NCBI GenBank assembly: GCA_015179125.1
Contig: WHVA01000462.1
Span: 1-64,000 of the forward strand
Source: Gautieria morchelliformis
Lineage: Eukaryota > Basidiomycota > Agaricomycetes > Gomphales > Gomphaceae
DNA length: 64,000 bases
Direction: 5' to 3'
Shown here: positions 45,519 to 57,803 of the stretch, piece after piece
How the letters are laid out: every line of letters starts with the position of its first letter
Position numbering within the stretch: the first letter of the stretch is position 1
Notes under the pieces: generated by a model
Database searches by the model: none
The model's input: only the letters and a program-made list of their open reading frames with translations
Told to the model about the DNA's origin: nothing
Made by a program: the position numbers and the translations under genes

Positions 45519-47519
45519 GAAATTGTCCGAAGTGATGAAGAAAGGTTATCTGAGACAGATGACTCCTTAGTCGGTGAAGGCACTCCTCTAGAGGCCTTCA
45601 CCACCAGGCACAGGGTAATCCCAAGGGTTTGGAGTAAGGAGAATCGGTAGTGTCAACTCACTAGTGGTGTTCCTTATTCTTGATATGAATGAGGGATATG
45701 ATAGAATGGTAGAGCTCAAGAGTTGGTTTTTCACAAGTGGGTAAGGGGATGCACAAGGAAGATGTATGATAATTGAACTAGGAAGCATACATGCGAGGTG
45801 AGCCCTTTTTATAGAGAATACATGTATGCTACTGATGAATAAGAAAGAGGCCAGGTGGTTCAGAATATTACAAAGGATGCACAGTCGCGTTACAAACAAA
45901 GGGGAAACATACTATGTAGAGTGGAGCCCATAGCGAAGCTAATTCCAACAAGAAAGAGGAGTTTTTGAAAGATTAATAGAGATTCCATGCCTTGGCAGCT
46001 CCTACTGTCCTGTCCTGCAGCAGTATCAAGCCCATTGATCCTAACCCGCATGGAGGCTGCAACTGACACTGGCCGAATGTGTTCTGAGCAGGAGGGTCAT
46101 CCATGGAGTGGGAGTTTCATGGGTGATGGGTTCTATGATCAACGATGGCTCCACGGGCAGGGGTCCTGACAGGAATGATGGATTAGTGAATGTGAATGGG
46201 GTTCGGCGAAGTGTTCGAAGGTCCGACAGCGGGGATGTTCATTTGCTGAATATGGATGGCTGATCCGTGGAATAAACAAATCATGACAAAAACGTGGCTG
46301 CAATGGCCAGCACATCTTGGCTTGCAGACAGCAAGCTGCTGCCTCAACCAGGCCTGAATAGTCTTGCATCTTTCCCAAGGAGTGGTGTGTTCCAATGCCT
46401 GCAGCCTCCCCACCCAGCACCATCTGGACGGATGCCTGAGACTAAACACCCTCAGGTGATGGGAAGCTCAGCAAAGCCAAGCTTCCCACCAAAGGCAATG
46501 GGCTGGCCACCCAATCGACCTGCTACTTCCCAAAGCAACATTACATGCTTTAGAGCCATTTTGAAGTCAATATTTACTAGCAGCATTAGTAAATTATTAG
46601 CTGTTTGTGCTCACAACCCAATCTGACATACTGCCAGTGCATGACACCCATGCCTGTATCCTCTAAGGGGGATGTTTATAAATGTCATATATATGTATAT
46701 ATAACTTAGCTCAACTATATTTCATAAAATATATCACAATTGAGGCAGTTGCCAGCATCTGTAAGGCATGCTTAATCCTAGCCCCAAAGTTCTTTCTCAC
46801 AGTCTGCTGCTCCCCCAGGAAAGGGTGTATACCCCATTGTCTAAACATCAATAGTTACATATCTTTGTACTATACATGCATATTATTTTAAACATACCTT
46901 CTAATCAGATCTCTCAACCATATATAATAATATAGTACAGGTATGTCCATACTTGCTTCTATATTCTGTGATTGTACATCTAACATGTTTCATATCTACT
47001 TCTAACATGTACTCATTGTTGTGATAAGCGCAATTATTCTATTTTAAATCATTCATATACAAAAGAAACTAATAAAGAAAGGAAAACAAGAAAAGATCAA
47101 AAAGAAATAGAAATGACACTCACGACAGACGTCGGCGCAGACGACGAACACATGAATTTACGGCTTGCTATCTTACCCACAGATCTAAGGCACAGAGATT
47201 CAGACATCGACCACGTGCGGTCGATCAGGGACGGCGCGCCTATCGAGTGATGGCATCGGCCATGACGTCGACAGGCGCCAGGCCACAGGCACCGAGTGGG
47301 TGCGGGCACCAAACGCCGCAGAGGACAATAGACTGCGCAGGAATATAGGGTGCTGTGGAGCGACTTGAGAATGTCATCCGCAGTACACATACTCAATTAG
47401 CTGCCCCACAGAAAAGGCACAGAGACAGTGGCCCCATCACCAAGCCTAGCATTTATGCTAGGCAGGGAAAATTCAGCTCCATTTTTCTATTTGAACTCCA
47501 TGAGATGACTGACTGACCA

Positions 47520-47931
47520 CTATCCTAACATCATGTGGACAGGGGCTTTGTATACTAGGTACAGATCTCTATTCCAAAGCCCAGACAATCCTAACACCAT
47601 CCCCATCACCCCATGACTTCATGACTATAAATTAGTCACCCCTTAGTTACAAGCAGCTTTTCGACCCATCTGTCCAATATCTTGAGTACTGGTAGTTACT
47701 ACTAATATAGTATAAATAGCTAGTACGAATGTATGAACGAAATCATCCAGAATCGATTATTTTACCCCCTGAAACTACTGTAGTCTTGTTTGATAGCTAC
47801 AGAGTCCAAATCTTGATAGTTTATTCCAAATCTTCGTTGAGGATTCACTATCACTGGTTACTCTATACTACCTTAAAAGCGAACGCTTTTGATTTGGTTA
47901 TCCCTTGGATCGACACCATCCTTCTGTCAAC
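47520..47931. repeat. R-type LTR fragment, left part (right part 56,082-56,200)
   Basis: Matches 41,405-41,800 (CAGGGGCTTTGTATA, AGTATAAATAGCTAG, TTGTTTGATAGCTACAGAG, CACTATACTACC-like). Its continuation (ACGGTCACGTGACTCTCATC) lies beyond G2 at 56,082. The outer ends are too diverged to fix, so no duplication is claimed for R itself; G2 was clearly inserted into it. Confidence 0.65.
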
Positions 47932-48481
47932 TGTAAGCACCCGGCCTTTGGCCAGTTACTTACCGGTATAACTTTCTTCCGAGCCCGAGCCTTGTGATAC
48001 TCGTGCCCGAGTACATATGATTCTTATCCTGCGCCTGAGCCCGAGCTAGAGCTAGAGCTCATATCCGACCTTGATCCCATGCCCGTATCCCCTTAGTTAC
48101 TGATTCCGCTCCATCATGCATCATTCATATATTACCTCGCCATGACCTCGCCCTGATCTCCACTAATATGTTCGCCCCTGACTCGTACCCTCGCCCCATA
48201 TATAAACCCTCCTGTATGCATTCCTACTCCTCAGTCTGAAAATCAACTATCGTATAACTTCGATCCCTAGCTAGTTTCTAAGCCTTGCCTCTTAAGTCAA
48301 ACCTCGCCTCTTATTCGTTTGCCTCTGAAGTTGGGACTCGTGCGTAGGGTCGGCGCAGCACATAAGCTGAAGCCTAGTCCCTCTCCGACTTCCCCATCCA
48401 AACCTCGCCCCGTAACCTCGGACCGTACCTCGGGTTTTGCTCCCGACCTCGGTCAACCTTACGACGGATCGTATCGTAACA
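47932..48481 (+). repeat. 5' LTR of G2, 550 bp
   Basis: It starts TGTAAGCACCCGGCC and ends CGTATCGTAACA. A TATA box (CATATATAAACCC) lies near 48,197. The LTR is unusually rich in ACCTCG/CCCGAG motifs. Confidence 0.93.
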
Positions 48482-48525
48482 GTATTTTCAGACTGCTTAC
48501 ACCCTACGTATCCCTTTTCTTCACT

Positions 48526-50370
48526 ATGTCCATGATAACTCGTTCTCGCACCCTTCGGGGTATATCAGAACAACGACGTTTCTCGGAAGCCCCCGACGAT
48601 TCACCACCGTCCCCGGGGATACCCCTCGCAGACCCCGCCGAGCCTAGTAACAAAGGCAAAGGTAGGGCTGACCCCGGTGACCCTTCAGGAGATCCAGGTG
48701 ATGGCTCTGGAGGTTCTGACAACGATCGGGACCTCCCCAACCTGCTGCCCGAGGACCTCGGTGACCTCAAGGACAACGAGCTTATGCGTCGGGTGTTCAT
48801 CATGTTATGAATAGGAAAATCAATTTATACATTCATAGTCATCACTAACAAACCCCTAACGACCTTCTGACTCCATATCTACATCCATATGCAATGCCAG
48901 CGCACTCTAGGGCATGCACGCGCGCTGTCACTCGCGCGTGCCTCTAACCGGCGGCTTCGACCCTGAGCCCGGTTCCAGGGCCGACCGAGGGCTAGATCCG
49001 AGATGGAGCACGGGAAGCGCTCCATCGTTCCTGACGCATATATTAGTCTACATATGATCAGGTACAGCCTTGGCACCGGTGCATGCATTGCGCACCGGCG
49101 GCACTCGCTGCTCCATAAACCCCTATTATATCTAGTTTAGTACGGGCTCGCTCCAAACACATAAATAGCTAGCATTGTATGATAGAAACACTAGGCAGTT
49201 AAACTCCAACCTTGCGCTATTGATTGAAGCCCACAGAGGCTAGTTTTTCCTTTGACTGGATGGAGCAATATCAGTCAGTGTCTAGCGTAGTTGTCACTGC
49301 ACGCGGTGTTAGTGCAAACAACCAAAGTTGTTCTCATCTTATTCTCTCTATATGCACTTATGACCTCACCAACCCTCACTGCGTACGCAGCCCGCCGACA
49401 CGGCTTTTAACACATCAAACTCGCGAAACCTCGTGAGTCCGAAGCACGAGCCAAGGTCAAGGAACCGGATAGTTATGACGGTACTGACCAGGCCAAGCTT
49501 CGCACCTTCTTCCTTCAATGCGTACTCAACTTCCGAGATCGTCCCACAGCGTTCAAGACTGGGGCCTCGAAGGTGCAGTATGCTATTTCTTACCTGTCCG
49601 GCTCAGCTCTACAGTATTTCGAGCCAGCGATCCTCGGCGAAGTCCAACCCGAGCCAGATTGGCTCGAGGACTGGGACAGCTTCAAGGCCGAGCTCGAGCT
49701 CAACTTCGGCCCATACGACAACGCTGCCCAAGCCGAGATTGACCTCGAGAAGATCGTTATGAAAGAGCACCACAAGGCCTCGCGATTCTTTATCGACTTC
49801 GCCCGAGCTTCGACTCGGACTCAGTGGAACGACGCGGCCCTCCGACACTTCGCCTACAAGGGCTTGGCCAAACGAATCAAGGACGACTTACTTCACTTCC
49901 CTCGATTCCGCAGCCTCGCCGAGCTTAGGAACTTCGCGCTGGAATGCGACAGCCATTACTGGGAGCGTAAGGAATATGACACCATGATCAATGGTCGTAG
50001 CTCCCAGCCTGCACGCGCCACAAATGGGTCCAGCAGCAATGCCACTAACAACAACCAGTCTTCCAGCGGTTCCAACAACAATAAGAACCGCAACAAGACT
50101 AACAACAACGGCAAGGGTTCCAACAACAACTCTTCGAACAACAAGAGCCAGCCCGACATATCGAGCAAGCTCAGGAAGGATGGCAAACTACTTCCCGAGG
50201 AACGCCAATGTCGGGTCGACCAAGGCCTTTGTCTACTTTGCGGCACCAAAGGCCACATCATCAAGGACTGCCCGAAGAACAAGTCTACCAGCGGTAGCGG
50301 TTCTAAAGGTCGGGCAGCGAAGAGCCCCAACGAGGGGACTTCGGCCTCCATCACGGAGGTGAAAAAATAG
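48526..50370 (+). pseudogene. G2 gag, open except for a solo LTR
   Basis: ATG 48,526 (MSMITRSRTLRGISEQRRFS). The N-terminus is Pro/Gly/Asp-rich; then DNELMRRVFI stops at the solo LTR 48,803-49,412. Excision joins VFIKLAKPRESEARAKV in frame. The gag core follows (FFLQCVLNFRDRP, QYAISYLSGSALQYFEP, GPYDNAAQAEIDLEKIVM), then an Asn/Ser-rich linker of about 45 residues and the knuckle CLLCGTKGHIIKDC (about 50,230-50,273), ending ITEVKK at TAG 50,368. Gag forms the particle and binds RNA. The following pol frame is different and begins after the gag stop. Apart from the insert I see no lesion. Confidence 0.87.
48803..49412 (+). repeat. Solo LTR, 610 bp, in G2 gag
   Basis: CATCA at 48,798-48,802 recurs at 49,413-49,417. 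It starts TGTTATGAATAGG and ends GGCTTTTAACA. TATA-like CATAAATAGCTAG lies near 49,160. It is the innermost layer of the deepest nest and so among the youngest events. Confidence 0.92.
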
Positions 50371-50420
50371 GTAGCAACCTCGGAACCACACGATCCGAGG
50401 ATTGCGGTAACCTCACCCGT

Positions 50421-53400
50421 GTGCTCAGACTCAGTGCCGCTTCTCATTCATTGTCCAAAGATTCCCTTAATGTAGATCTAACCTCGCCTTCGCTTCCCAA
50501 CGTCGCTTTTGTTGCATTAGTTGACTGCGGGTCCTCAGACTGTTTTATTGAATCCAGATTTGTCCAGAAGTACTCTATGCCTGCTTATCCTGTCTCTCCT
50601 ATACCCTTGAAACTATTTGACGGTAGTACTAACACTACCATTACCCAAGCTCTAGACCTCTGTATCTGCTTTCCGACCGGCGAACAACAATGGGTTACCT
50701 TCTACGTAACCTCGCTCGACTCGAGTTGCTCAGTGGTACTTGGCCACAACTGGCTCACCCGCTACAATCCGTCGATTGACTGGGTATTTGGCAGTATTAC
50801 TTTCAAGACCATCGACCTAACTACGACTCCAGCGACCACGGCGACGTCAGCCCGCTCAGCTTCGGCTACGACTTCGACCTTGCCTACGGCATCTTCGCCC
50901 CCGCCTTTGACCTCACCTCAGAACTCGCCTCCGAAGTTGCAAGCACCGCTCGTTTCCCTAATCAATGCACCTGCTTTCATGCGCGTGTCTAGATTGGAAG
51001 GGTCCAAAGTGTTTCAGCTCAATCTGGCCTCGCCTGAGCTCCTCGCCCGAGGAGCAACATCGGGAGAAAGCTCCGCCGAGCTTTCTGAGAACGTTAAAAA
51101 ACATGTTCCCGAAGTATATCATGAATTTGCAGATGTGTTCAGCAAAGCACACGCTGACACTCTAGCCCCCACCGACCGCACAATATCAAGATCAACCTTG
51201 AAGAAGGGACCTCGCCACCTATCGGTCCCATCTACTCTCTCTCAGCTTCCGAACTCAAAGCTCTTCGCGAGTTCATCGACGAGCACTTGAACATCGGTTT
51301 CATCCGACCTTCGCGCTCGCCTCATGGTGCACCGGTATTGTTTGTCCGCAAAAAAGATGGCTCACTTCGGTTGTGTGTCGACTTCCGAGGTTTAAACAAG
51401 ATCTCGAAAAAAGATCGGTACCCATTACCATTGATTGCTGACTTACTTGATGCTCCAAAGAATGCTCGCATCTATATGAAGATTGACCTCGTCACGCTTA
51501 CCACCTCGTAAGGGTGGCCGAGGGTGACGAATGGAAAACTGCCTTCAGGACTTGCTATGGGTCTTTTGAATGGTTGGTTATGCCATTTGGTCTCACTAAC
51601 AGCCCTGCTGCTTTCCAGAGATTCATGAACGAGATTTTCGCCGAACTTTTGGACGTTTGTGTGGTGGTATACTTGGATGACATTCTAATCTACTCCAGTG
51701 ACCCCTCCAAACATGTTGAACATGTCAAGGAAGTCTTGCGACGACTGCGACTCAACAACCTCTTTGCCAAAGAAGACAAATGCGAGTTTCATCGCGACTC
51801 GGTTGAATTCCTCGGCTACATACTCTCTCCCGAGGGCCTCACTATGGCGGACAACAAGGTAAAGGTCATTCAAGACTGGCCTGAACCTCGCAAAGTTCGC
51901 GACATCCAGTCTTTCCTCGGTTTCGCCAACTTCTACCGACATTTCATTCACAACTACTCCGACATCACCATTCCTCTCACCCGACTCACCCGCAAGGGTA
52001 CCCCTTGGAACTTTTCCGAGGATTGCCAACAGGCTTTCAACCTGTTGAAGAAGGCATTCACTACCGCTCCTATCCTTACCCACTGGATTCCTGACCTTCC
52101 ACTAATCATAGAGACTGATGCTTCAGATTATGCCTTAGCGGCAATCTTATCACTGCGAACCTCGGAAGGCGACTTCACCCCGTCGCTTTTCACTCCCGCA
52201 CATTCACCTCTACTGAGCTCAACTACGATGTTCATGACAAGGGCTCCTAGCAATTTTTGAAGTGTTTCAATGCTGGCGACACTACCTCGAGGGCTCTGGC
52301 GACCCTGTCGACGTTATCACCGATCACAAGAACCTCGAATACTTTTCAACAACGAAGCTCTTGACCCGTCGACAAGCTCGGTGGTCAGAATACCTTTCCC
52401 AATTCAACCTCGCCATCCGTTTCCGACCTGGTCGCCTCGGAACGAAGCCTGACTCTCTCACTAGACGATGGGACGTCTACCTTAAAGAGGGGAATAGCGA
52501 CTATGCCACCATAAACCCACAGAACCTACGGCCAGTGTTTACTCAACACCAGCTGGCATCGTCCCTTAGAGCTACTAACCTCGCTCCCGTCGTACTCCGA
52601 GCCGCTTCGCTGCTTGATACCGAGCAGATCCGAGCTGACATACTAGCGAACCTCCCCTCGGACCCCATAGCCAAGTCGCACCTCGGCTTGGTTAATGACC
52701 CGAGGTGGACCACAGACCCCGAGGGTTTCTCAAGCTTGACAACCGAACCTATGTTCCAGCGGCCCAAGACCTTCGACTTCGCATCCTGCAATACAAGCAC
52801 GATCAATTCTCTCGGGACACTTCGGGGTCAACAAGACCTTGGAGCTGATCCGACGAGACTACACTTGGCCAGGGATTAGATCCTTTGTCAAGGAGTATTG
52901 CAAGACGTGTACCACTTGTATGCGAAGCAAGCCGCAACGTCACAAGCCCTATGGTCTCCTCAAACAACTTCCAGTTCCCGAGAAGCCTTGGAATTCCATC
53001 TCTATGGATTTCATTGAGCAGCTTCCCCCTTCATCCGAGTTCACCTCCATACTAGTGATTGTTGACCGCTTCACTAAGCAGGTTATCTTCATTCCAACCA
53101 CCGACAAGATAACCTCGCAAGAGCTCGCTCACCTCTTCGTCCTTCATGTCTTTTCCAAGCATGGAGTCCCCTCGCACTCACCTCGGACAGGGGTTCCGAG
53201 TTCGTCTCGCACTTCTGGCGTTCTCTAGGGAAAGCCTTGGACATGCGGTTGCATTTTACCTCGGGATATCATCCCGAGGGTGACGGTCAAACCGAGCGTG
53301 CTAACCAGACCTTGGAACAGTACCTCAGGATATACTGCAACTATCACAGTCCAATTGGGCTTCACTCCTTCCCCTCGCCGAGTTCGCTTACAACAATGCG

Positions 53401-54070
53401 CCTAGCGCAACCACCGGCATATCCCCATTCTTTGCTAATAAGGGTTACCACCCGAACCTCGCAGTCCACCCCGAGCGCGACCTCGCCTCGGCACGAGCTC
53501 GAGACTTCGTGGTTGACCTGGACGAGCTACACCAGGAACTTCGCCGCGCCATCCTCGAGGCTCAGAAGACCTACCAAGCCTCGGCCGATGTTCGCCGCAA
53601 ACCCGCTCCTGATTTCCAAATAGGATCCCTCGCCTTTGTAAAGGCACAGTACTTCCGAACAACTCGGCCTACCAAGAAGCTCGCCGAGAAGTTTTTGGGT
53701 CCTTTTGAGATCATTTCCCGAGCGGGTACTCACTCCTTCACCCTTCGACTTCCAGAACACATGCATTCAGTCCATCCAGTATTCCACGTATCCATGCTCG
53801 AACCAGCCTCGCCCAACACCGTCCCGAACCGAGTTCAGCCTCCTCCACCCCCAGTCGTCATCGACGGCGAGCCCGAGTTCGAAGTCTCGAGATCCTCGAC
53901 TCCAAGATCGATAATAGACGGAAGAGCTGCAAACTGCTGTATCTTGTTAGGTGGACTGGTTACGAAGGTACCGACGAAGAAACCTCGTGGATCCTCGCTT
54001 CCGAGCTTGATCATGCCTCGGAGCTGGTCACCGTTTCCACGAGTCTTATCCGGCAAGCGGGACCTTTGAC
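50421..54070 (+). pseudogene. G2 pol: protease to chromodomain, with repeated single-base deletions
   Basis: Protease LVDCGSSDCFIES (cysteine in place of Ser/Thr in the D-[S/T]-G motif), LGHNWLTRYNP, RT ([38 protein letters not shown]), RNase H (ETDASDYALA), integrase (TCTTCMRSKPQRHKPYG, SMDFIEQLPP, GDGQTERANQTLEQY) and chromodomain (VRWTGYEGTDEETSW in a shifted frame) are all legible. Frame breaks by one missing base occur near 51,172, 51,491, 52,185, 52,249, 52,730, 53,178, 53,347 and 53,888. No substitution stop replaces a conserved codon. Without these losses the frame would be continuous. Confidence 0.88.
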
Positions 54071-54193
54071 TGCTCTATGATCATTTCCTGTTTAACCCCC
54101 ATGAACCCAGTAGTTAGATAACAAAATCCCCTCACAACCGAACAACAAAAAAATCAATAAAATCCAAGAAATTCCATTATTTCCCTTAGTAGT

Positions 54194-55355
54194 TTACTCC
54201 AACATCCTCATATCCTCTCCCTCGCTCTCCTCGCTACCCTCGCCTGACTCCTCCTCATTACTACTGCTACTTCGCTCCACCAGACCCCCATGTCCCCCAT
54301 AATCCGCCAAGTCTCTTGCCCCCTGCATCCGCTTCAAGTAATTCTGCCTCCTCCTTATCCTCATGAACTCCACGTCCGCCCAGTTCATCCTATCATTCGC
54401 CGCCCTAAACTCCCCCAACAACTCACACACCCTTTCCCCAACCTTGCCAACCTTCTGTCCCACGTCCCTCACCACCGCGATCAACTCCCTCATCTCCGCA
54501 CTTCGCTCCGACCTTTTCGTCTTCTTGTCCTTCTTCGCCCTCCGACCTTCCACCTCGGTTTCCTCCACCTCGGCTTCCTTCCCCTCACTATGCCTCGCTC
54601 CCTCTGACCCCTTACCCTTCTCCTCACTCTGCCTCACTCCCTCTGACCCCTTACCCTTCTCCTCGCTCAACCTCACTTCCATCCGCTCCACCCTCGTCTC
54701 AAGGGTCTGCTCGACCCAGTCACTTGAGTCGCCGTCCTCTGCAGCCTTGTCCCGAACCTTGGCCTCTTTCCTCGGCCTCGGCCCGTCCTCAGTGTCCTCG
54801 CTCCTCGCCCGCTTCTTGCCCACGGTACTCGCCTGACCCTTTCCTGGGGTCGCCTTGCTACGACGACCATGGGCTATACTACAGCCCAAGGAGCGTGTCC
54901 TGCACCACACGCAGGCACCCTGGTCGGCAAGGCCGAAGTCAAGGCTAACGGCCCGAAGGCACATATAGTCGTGCTCTTCGCAGCGCACGCACCTGGCCTC
55001 GGCCTTGGTCGCGAGTTGCCACTCACGAGGCCCTCCGTCGGCGAGCTTGTACCCGTATAGGGACAAGTCAGTAGGGTGGTACGAGAACAACATGCGCTTG
55101 TACTATACAAATCAGCAGCGTCCATGACCAGACAACGACGGTACTCACCTTCTTGCTGTTGGGCCCTTCCTGCCACGGCTTCCGCATGTCTATGGCCCCC
55201 GCATCCTCGATGGGTCGCGGGACCATGTCGGGTCGAACCTCGGGCATAACCTCGCCCGAGGAACCGTCCTCCTCAGACAACAAGGTCTGGTCGAACGCGT
55301 TGTTCGCGCTGTTTTCGTCGATAGCAGAGTTGAAGAGGGCTTGGGGGCGCACCAT
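54194..55355 (-). CDS. Antisense ORF of G2: cysteine-cluster and coiled-coil protein, 371 aa, 2 exons
   Basis: Exons on the minus strand 55,355-55,149 and 55,102-54,194, with a 46-nt intron (GTGAGT...TATAG). Start MVRPQALFNSAIDENSANN; an upstream extension is open but lacks a better ATG. The second exon gives YGYKLADGGPREWQLATK, then CVRCEEHDYMC and CVWCRTRSLGC (two CxxC-x6-C units), a basic segment (KKRARSED, RPRKEAK), two near-identical EEKGKGSEG units and a long coiled coil (RELIAVVRDVGQKVGKVGER), ending in an acidic tail. It sits between pol and the 3' LTR on the opposite strand, as in G1. The frame is intact although pol is broken. Function unknown; no host-gene match recognised. Confidence 0.8.
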
Positions 55356-55526
55356 ATTCGTTGGCACTTGGGTTCGCTGCCTCCTACCCACCCTTTTATC
55401 TAACCTCGGCTACGATTAAGCTTTGCCTTTCCGGCGACTTAACATCGGGCCGGGATCTAGATTCGAGGATAGGCGAACCTTGTTCATATTACGGCCTCGA
55501 GGGTCTCGGCCATAAGGAGGGAATAC

Positions 55527-56076
55527 TGTAAGAACCCGGCCTTTGGCCGGTTACTTACCGGTATAACTTTCTTCTGAGCCCGAGCCTTGTGATACTCATG
55601 CCCGAGTACATATGATTCTTATCCTGCGCCCGAGCTAGAGCCCGAGCTAGAGCTCATATCCGACCTTGATCCCATGCCCGTATCCCCTTAGTTACTGATT
55701 CCGCTCCATCACGCATCATTCATATATTACCTCGCCATGACCTCGCCCTGATCTCCACTAATATGTTCGCCCCTGACTCGTACCCTCACCCCGTATATAA
55801 ACCCTCCTGTATGCATTCCTACTCCTCAGTCTGAAAATCAACTGTCGTATAACTTCGATCCCTAGCTAGTTTCTAAGCCTTGCCTCTTAAGTCAAACCTC
55901 GCCTCTTATTCGTTTGCCTCCGAAGTTGGGACTCGTGTGTAGGGTCGGCGCAGCACATAAGCTGAAGCCTAGTCCCTCTCCGACTTCCCCATCCAAACCT
56001 CGCCCCATAACCTCGGACCGTACCTCGGGTTTCGCTCCCGACCTCGGTCAACCTTACGACGGATCGTATCGTAACA
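55527..56076 (+). repeat. 3' LTR of G2, 550 bp
   Basis: It starts TGTAAGAACCCGGCC and ends CGTATCGTAACA, same length as the 5' LTR. It is preceded by GGCCATAAGGAGGGAATAC and followed by the second TCAAC. Confidence 0.93.
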
Positions 56077-56524
56077 TCAACACGGTCACGTGACTCTCAT
56101 CCATCAGTGCCCGATGCGCCTCAAAAGGCTTAGTCAGCACACAGAAGAGAGGCGAACACAGTGGTTCCAATCACTGAGAAATAGATTCTATTTGTTAAAA
56201 GGCACCAATTAACATCTTAATCCAAAACTCATATGGTCCATACTTGTTCTATCATCATACATGTAACAAGCTTCATATATACTTTTAATATATAGTCATC
56301 CACATCCTCTCTGAAACTGCTCTGTTATCTCAATACACACCATGCTTTAGCACATACAACTATATTTTCAAAATATCAGAACATTCAAAAAATTTTAGGA
56401 TGTCCACAATATACAAGTTGCTCAAAATGATGGATTATGAATTTGGTTAGGGTTGATATTTTAAAAGATATATAATATATCCTAGAAGAATGTACATTGT
56501 TGTCAATGTGAACATCCTCCTAAG

Positions 56525-57686
56525 AATACACTGGTGCTTGTCGTCATTATTGCTCTCTTGACCAATACTGGTGACCCTCCGGATGAACTGGCTCCATTTT
56601 TGGATGACACAGACATGCTTATTGGCATGGAACCAGGGGTGCGTCCCAAATGCCTTATTGCCCCTCAGCCTAGAAGCCAGGGTGAGCATATAACCATGTG
56701 TTCCCTCCTCAAATTGAGGGACTATGAGTGCTTGTGGGCTTTCAGGTAAGCCCACTCCTTTTCTGGAGTGTTGTTTATGTTTTAACACTTGATTTAGATT
56801 CATGCTGCAGGAGATTCTATGGCTAGCAGACGTTCTTGACTTACCAGAGCCCCTGGTCACCTTCAGGTCAGGCTATAGGGCCTCTTGAATAGAGGCCCTA
56901 TGTTTGCTCTGTGCATGGCTGAGAAGCCAGGAAGATATCAAGTCTTTCATGATCAAATAGGCATGGTCAGCAAGTGCCATTTCTGAAATTGTGAACGGCA
57001 CTGTGAGCCACATTTACAACATCTGGTCCCACTTGCTCCAGTGGGTGATGCTCCAGTCCTATGCTGATTCACTTGCCACATTTGTAGTGCCCTGTGAGAA
57101 TGTTATTGGATTCATTGATTGCATGATTCGCAAGATATGTAGGCCTAAGCTATTTCAAAACATAGATTATACAGGCTACAAGAAACATCACAGCTACAAA
57201 TTCCAGGCCATGGCCCTTCCAAACAGCTTGATTGGCCACCTGGCTGGTCCATTTATGGCTCCTGCAAATGATAACTCAGTCCTAGCCAAGTCAGGGCTCA
57301 TGGAAATGATGGTGAGATATGTGATCAGGCCTGGTTCAAGCCCTGATGACCCACCGGAATGGCATTTTTTTCAGATATATGGGGATTCTGCATACAGTGT
57401 GTCAGCTCACATCCTCAGCCCCTATGCATGCATGGAACACCACAATGGTGGTGCTTGGATCTCTGTGGAGAATGTCTTTGGATGTGTGCTCCAGGATTGG
57501 CCGTACCTGAATGCCTGGTGGAAGCACCAGATATTTGGGAACACCATCAAGAAGCTGTACACTGTTGGTGTACTGCTCACCAATGCACACACATGCCTTC
57601 ACCTGAACCTTACCTCGGAGCGATATGACTGCCTGCCACCAAGTTTGGATGAATATTTTCACAGTGCAGAGGAGCATAGTGATTAA
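56525..57686 (+). pseudogene. PIF/Harbinger DDE_4 transposase, two in-frame stops
   Basis: Exon 1 ends at 56,745 (GDPPDELAPFLDD ... LRDYECLWAF); a 52-nt intron (56,746-56,797) leads to RFMLQEILWLADVLDLPEPLV. Next come SGYRAS, a TGA at 56,886, IEALCLLCAWLRS, a TAG near 56,956 and SASAISEIVNGTVSHIYNIW. The catalytic core has WGFIDC-like GFIDCMIRKICRP, HKKHHSYKFQAMALPNSLIGHLAGP, FQIYGDSAYS and the ISVENVFG block, ending SLDEYFHSAEEHSD at TAA 57,684. These supply the D-D-E residues. The enzyme cuts and pastes the element; this copy is dead because of the stops. The start of exon 1 is uncertain. Confidence 0.82.
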
Positions 57687-57803
57687 TTCAAGCTTTCTTA
57701 TTTCCTATGCAGCATCATGACTTTGTTATATACATTCCAAGTCTCTTGCCAGAATATGAATATGAAAAACAATTAAAACTATTCGTTTGAGCTATTATAA
57801 CAT

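Larger units (their letters stand above)
35003..46288 (+). repeat. A-type solo LTR in G0 gag, split by G3
   Basis: AAAAC at 34,998-35,002 recurs at 46,289-46,293. The left part (35,003-35,206) starts TGTCAGAATTGGTTCTTTT; the right part (45,524-46,288) ends AAATCATGACA. Together they make about 969 bp, in the A size range, and the right part shares the TGTATGATAATTGAACTA block with 26,755. It is the most diverged A copy, so it is probably the oldest. Confidence 0.85.
47932..56076 (+). mobile_element. G2: complete chromodomain Gypsy, 8,145 bp including one solo LTR
   Basis: TCAAC at 47,927-47,931 recurs at 56,077-56,081. It has two 550-bp LTRs, gag, pol, an antisense ORF and a purine tract (GGCCATAAGGAGGGAATAC before 55,527). 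LTRs differ at a handful of positions by eye (for example AGCACCC/AGAACCC and TTTTGC/TTTCGC). Gag and the antisense ORF are open; pol carries at least seven single-base losses. Confidence 0.93.
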
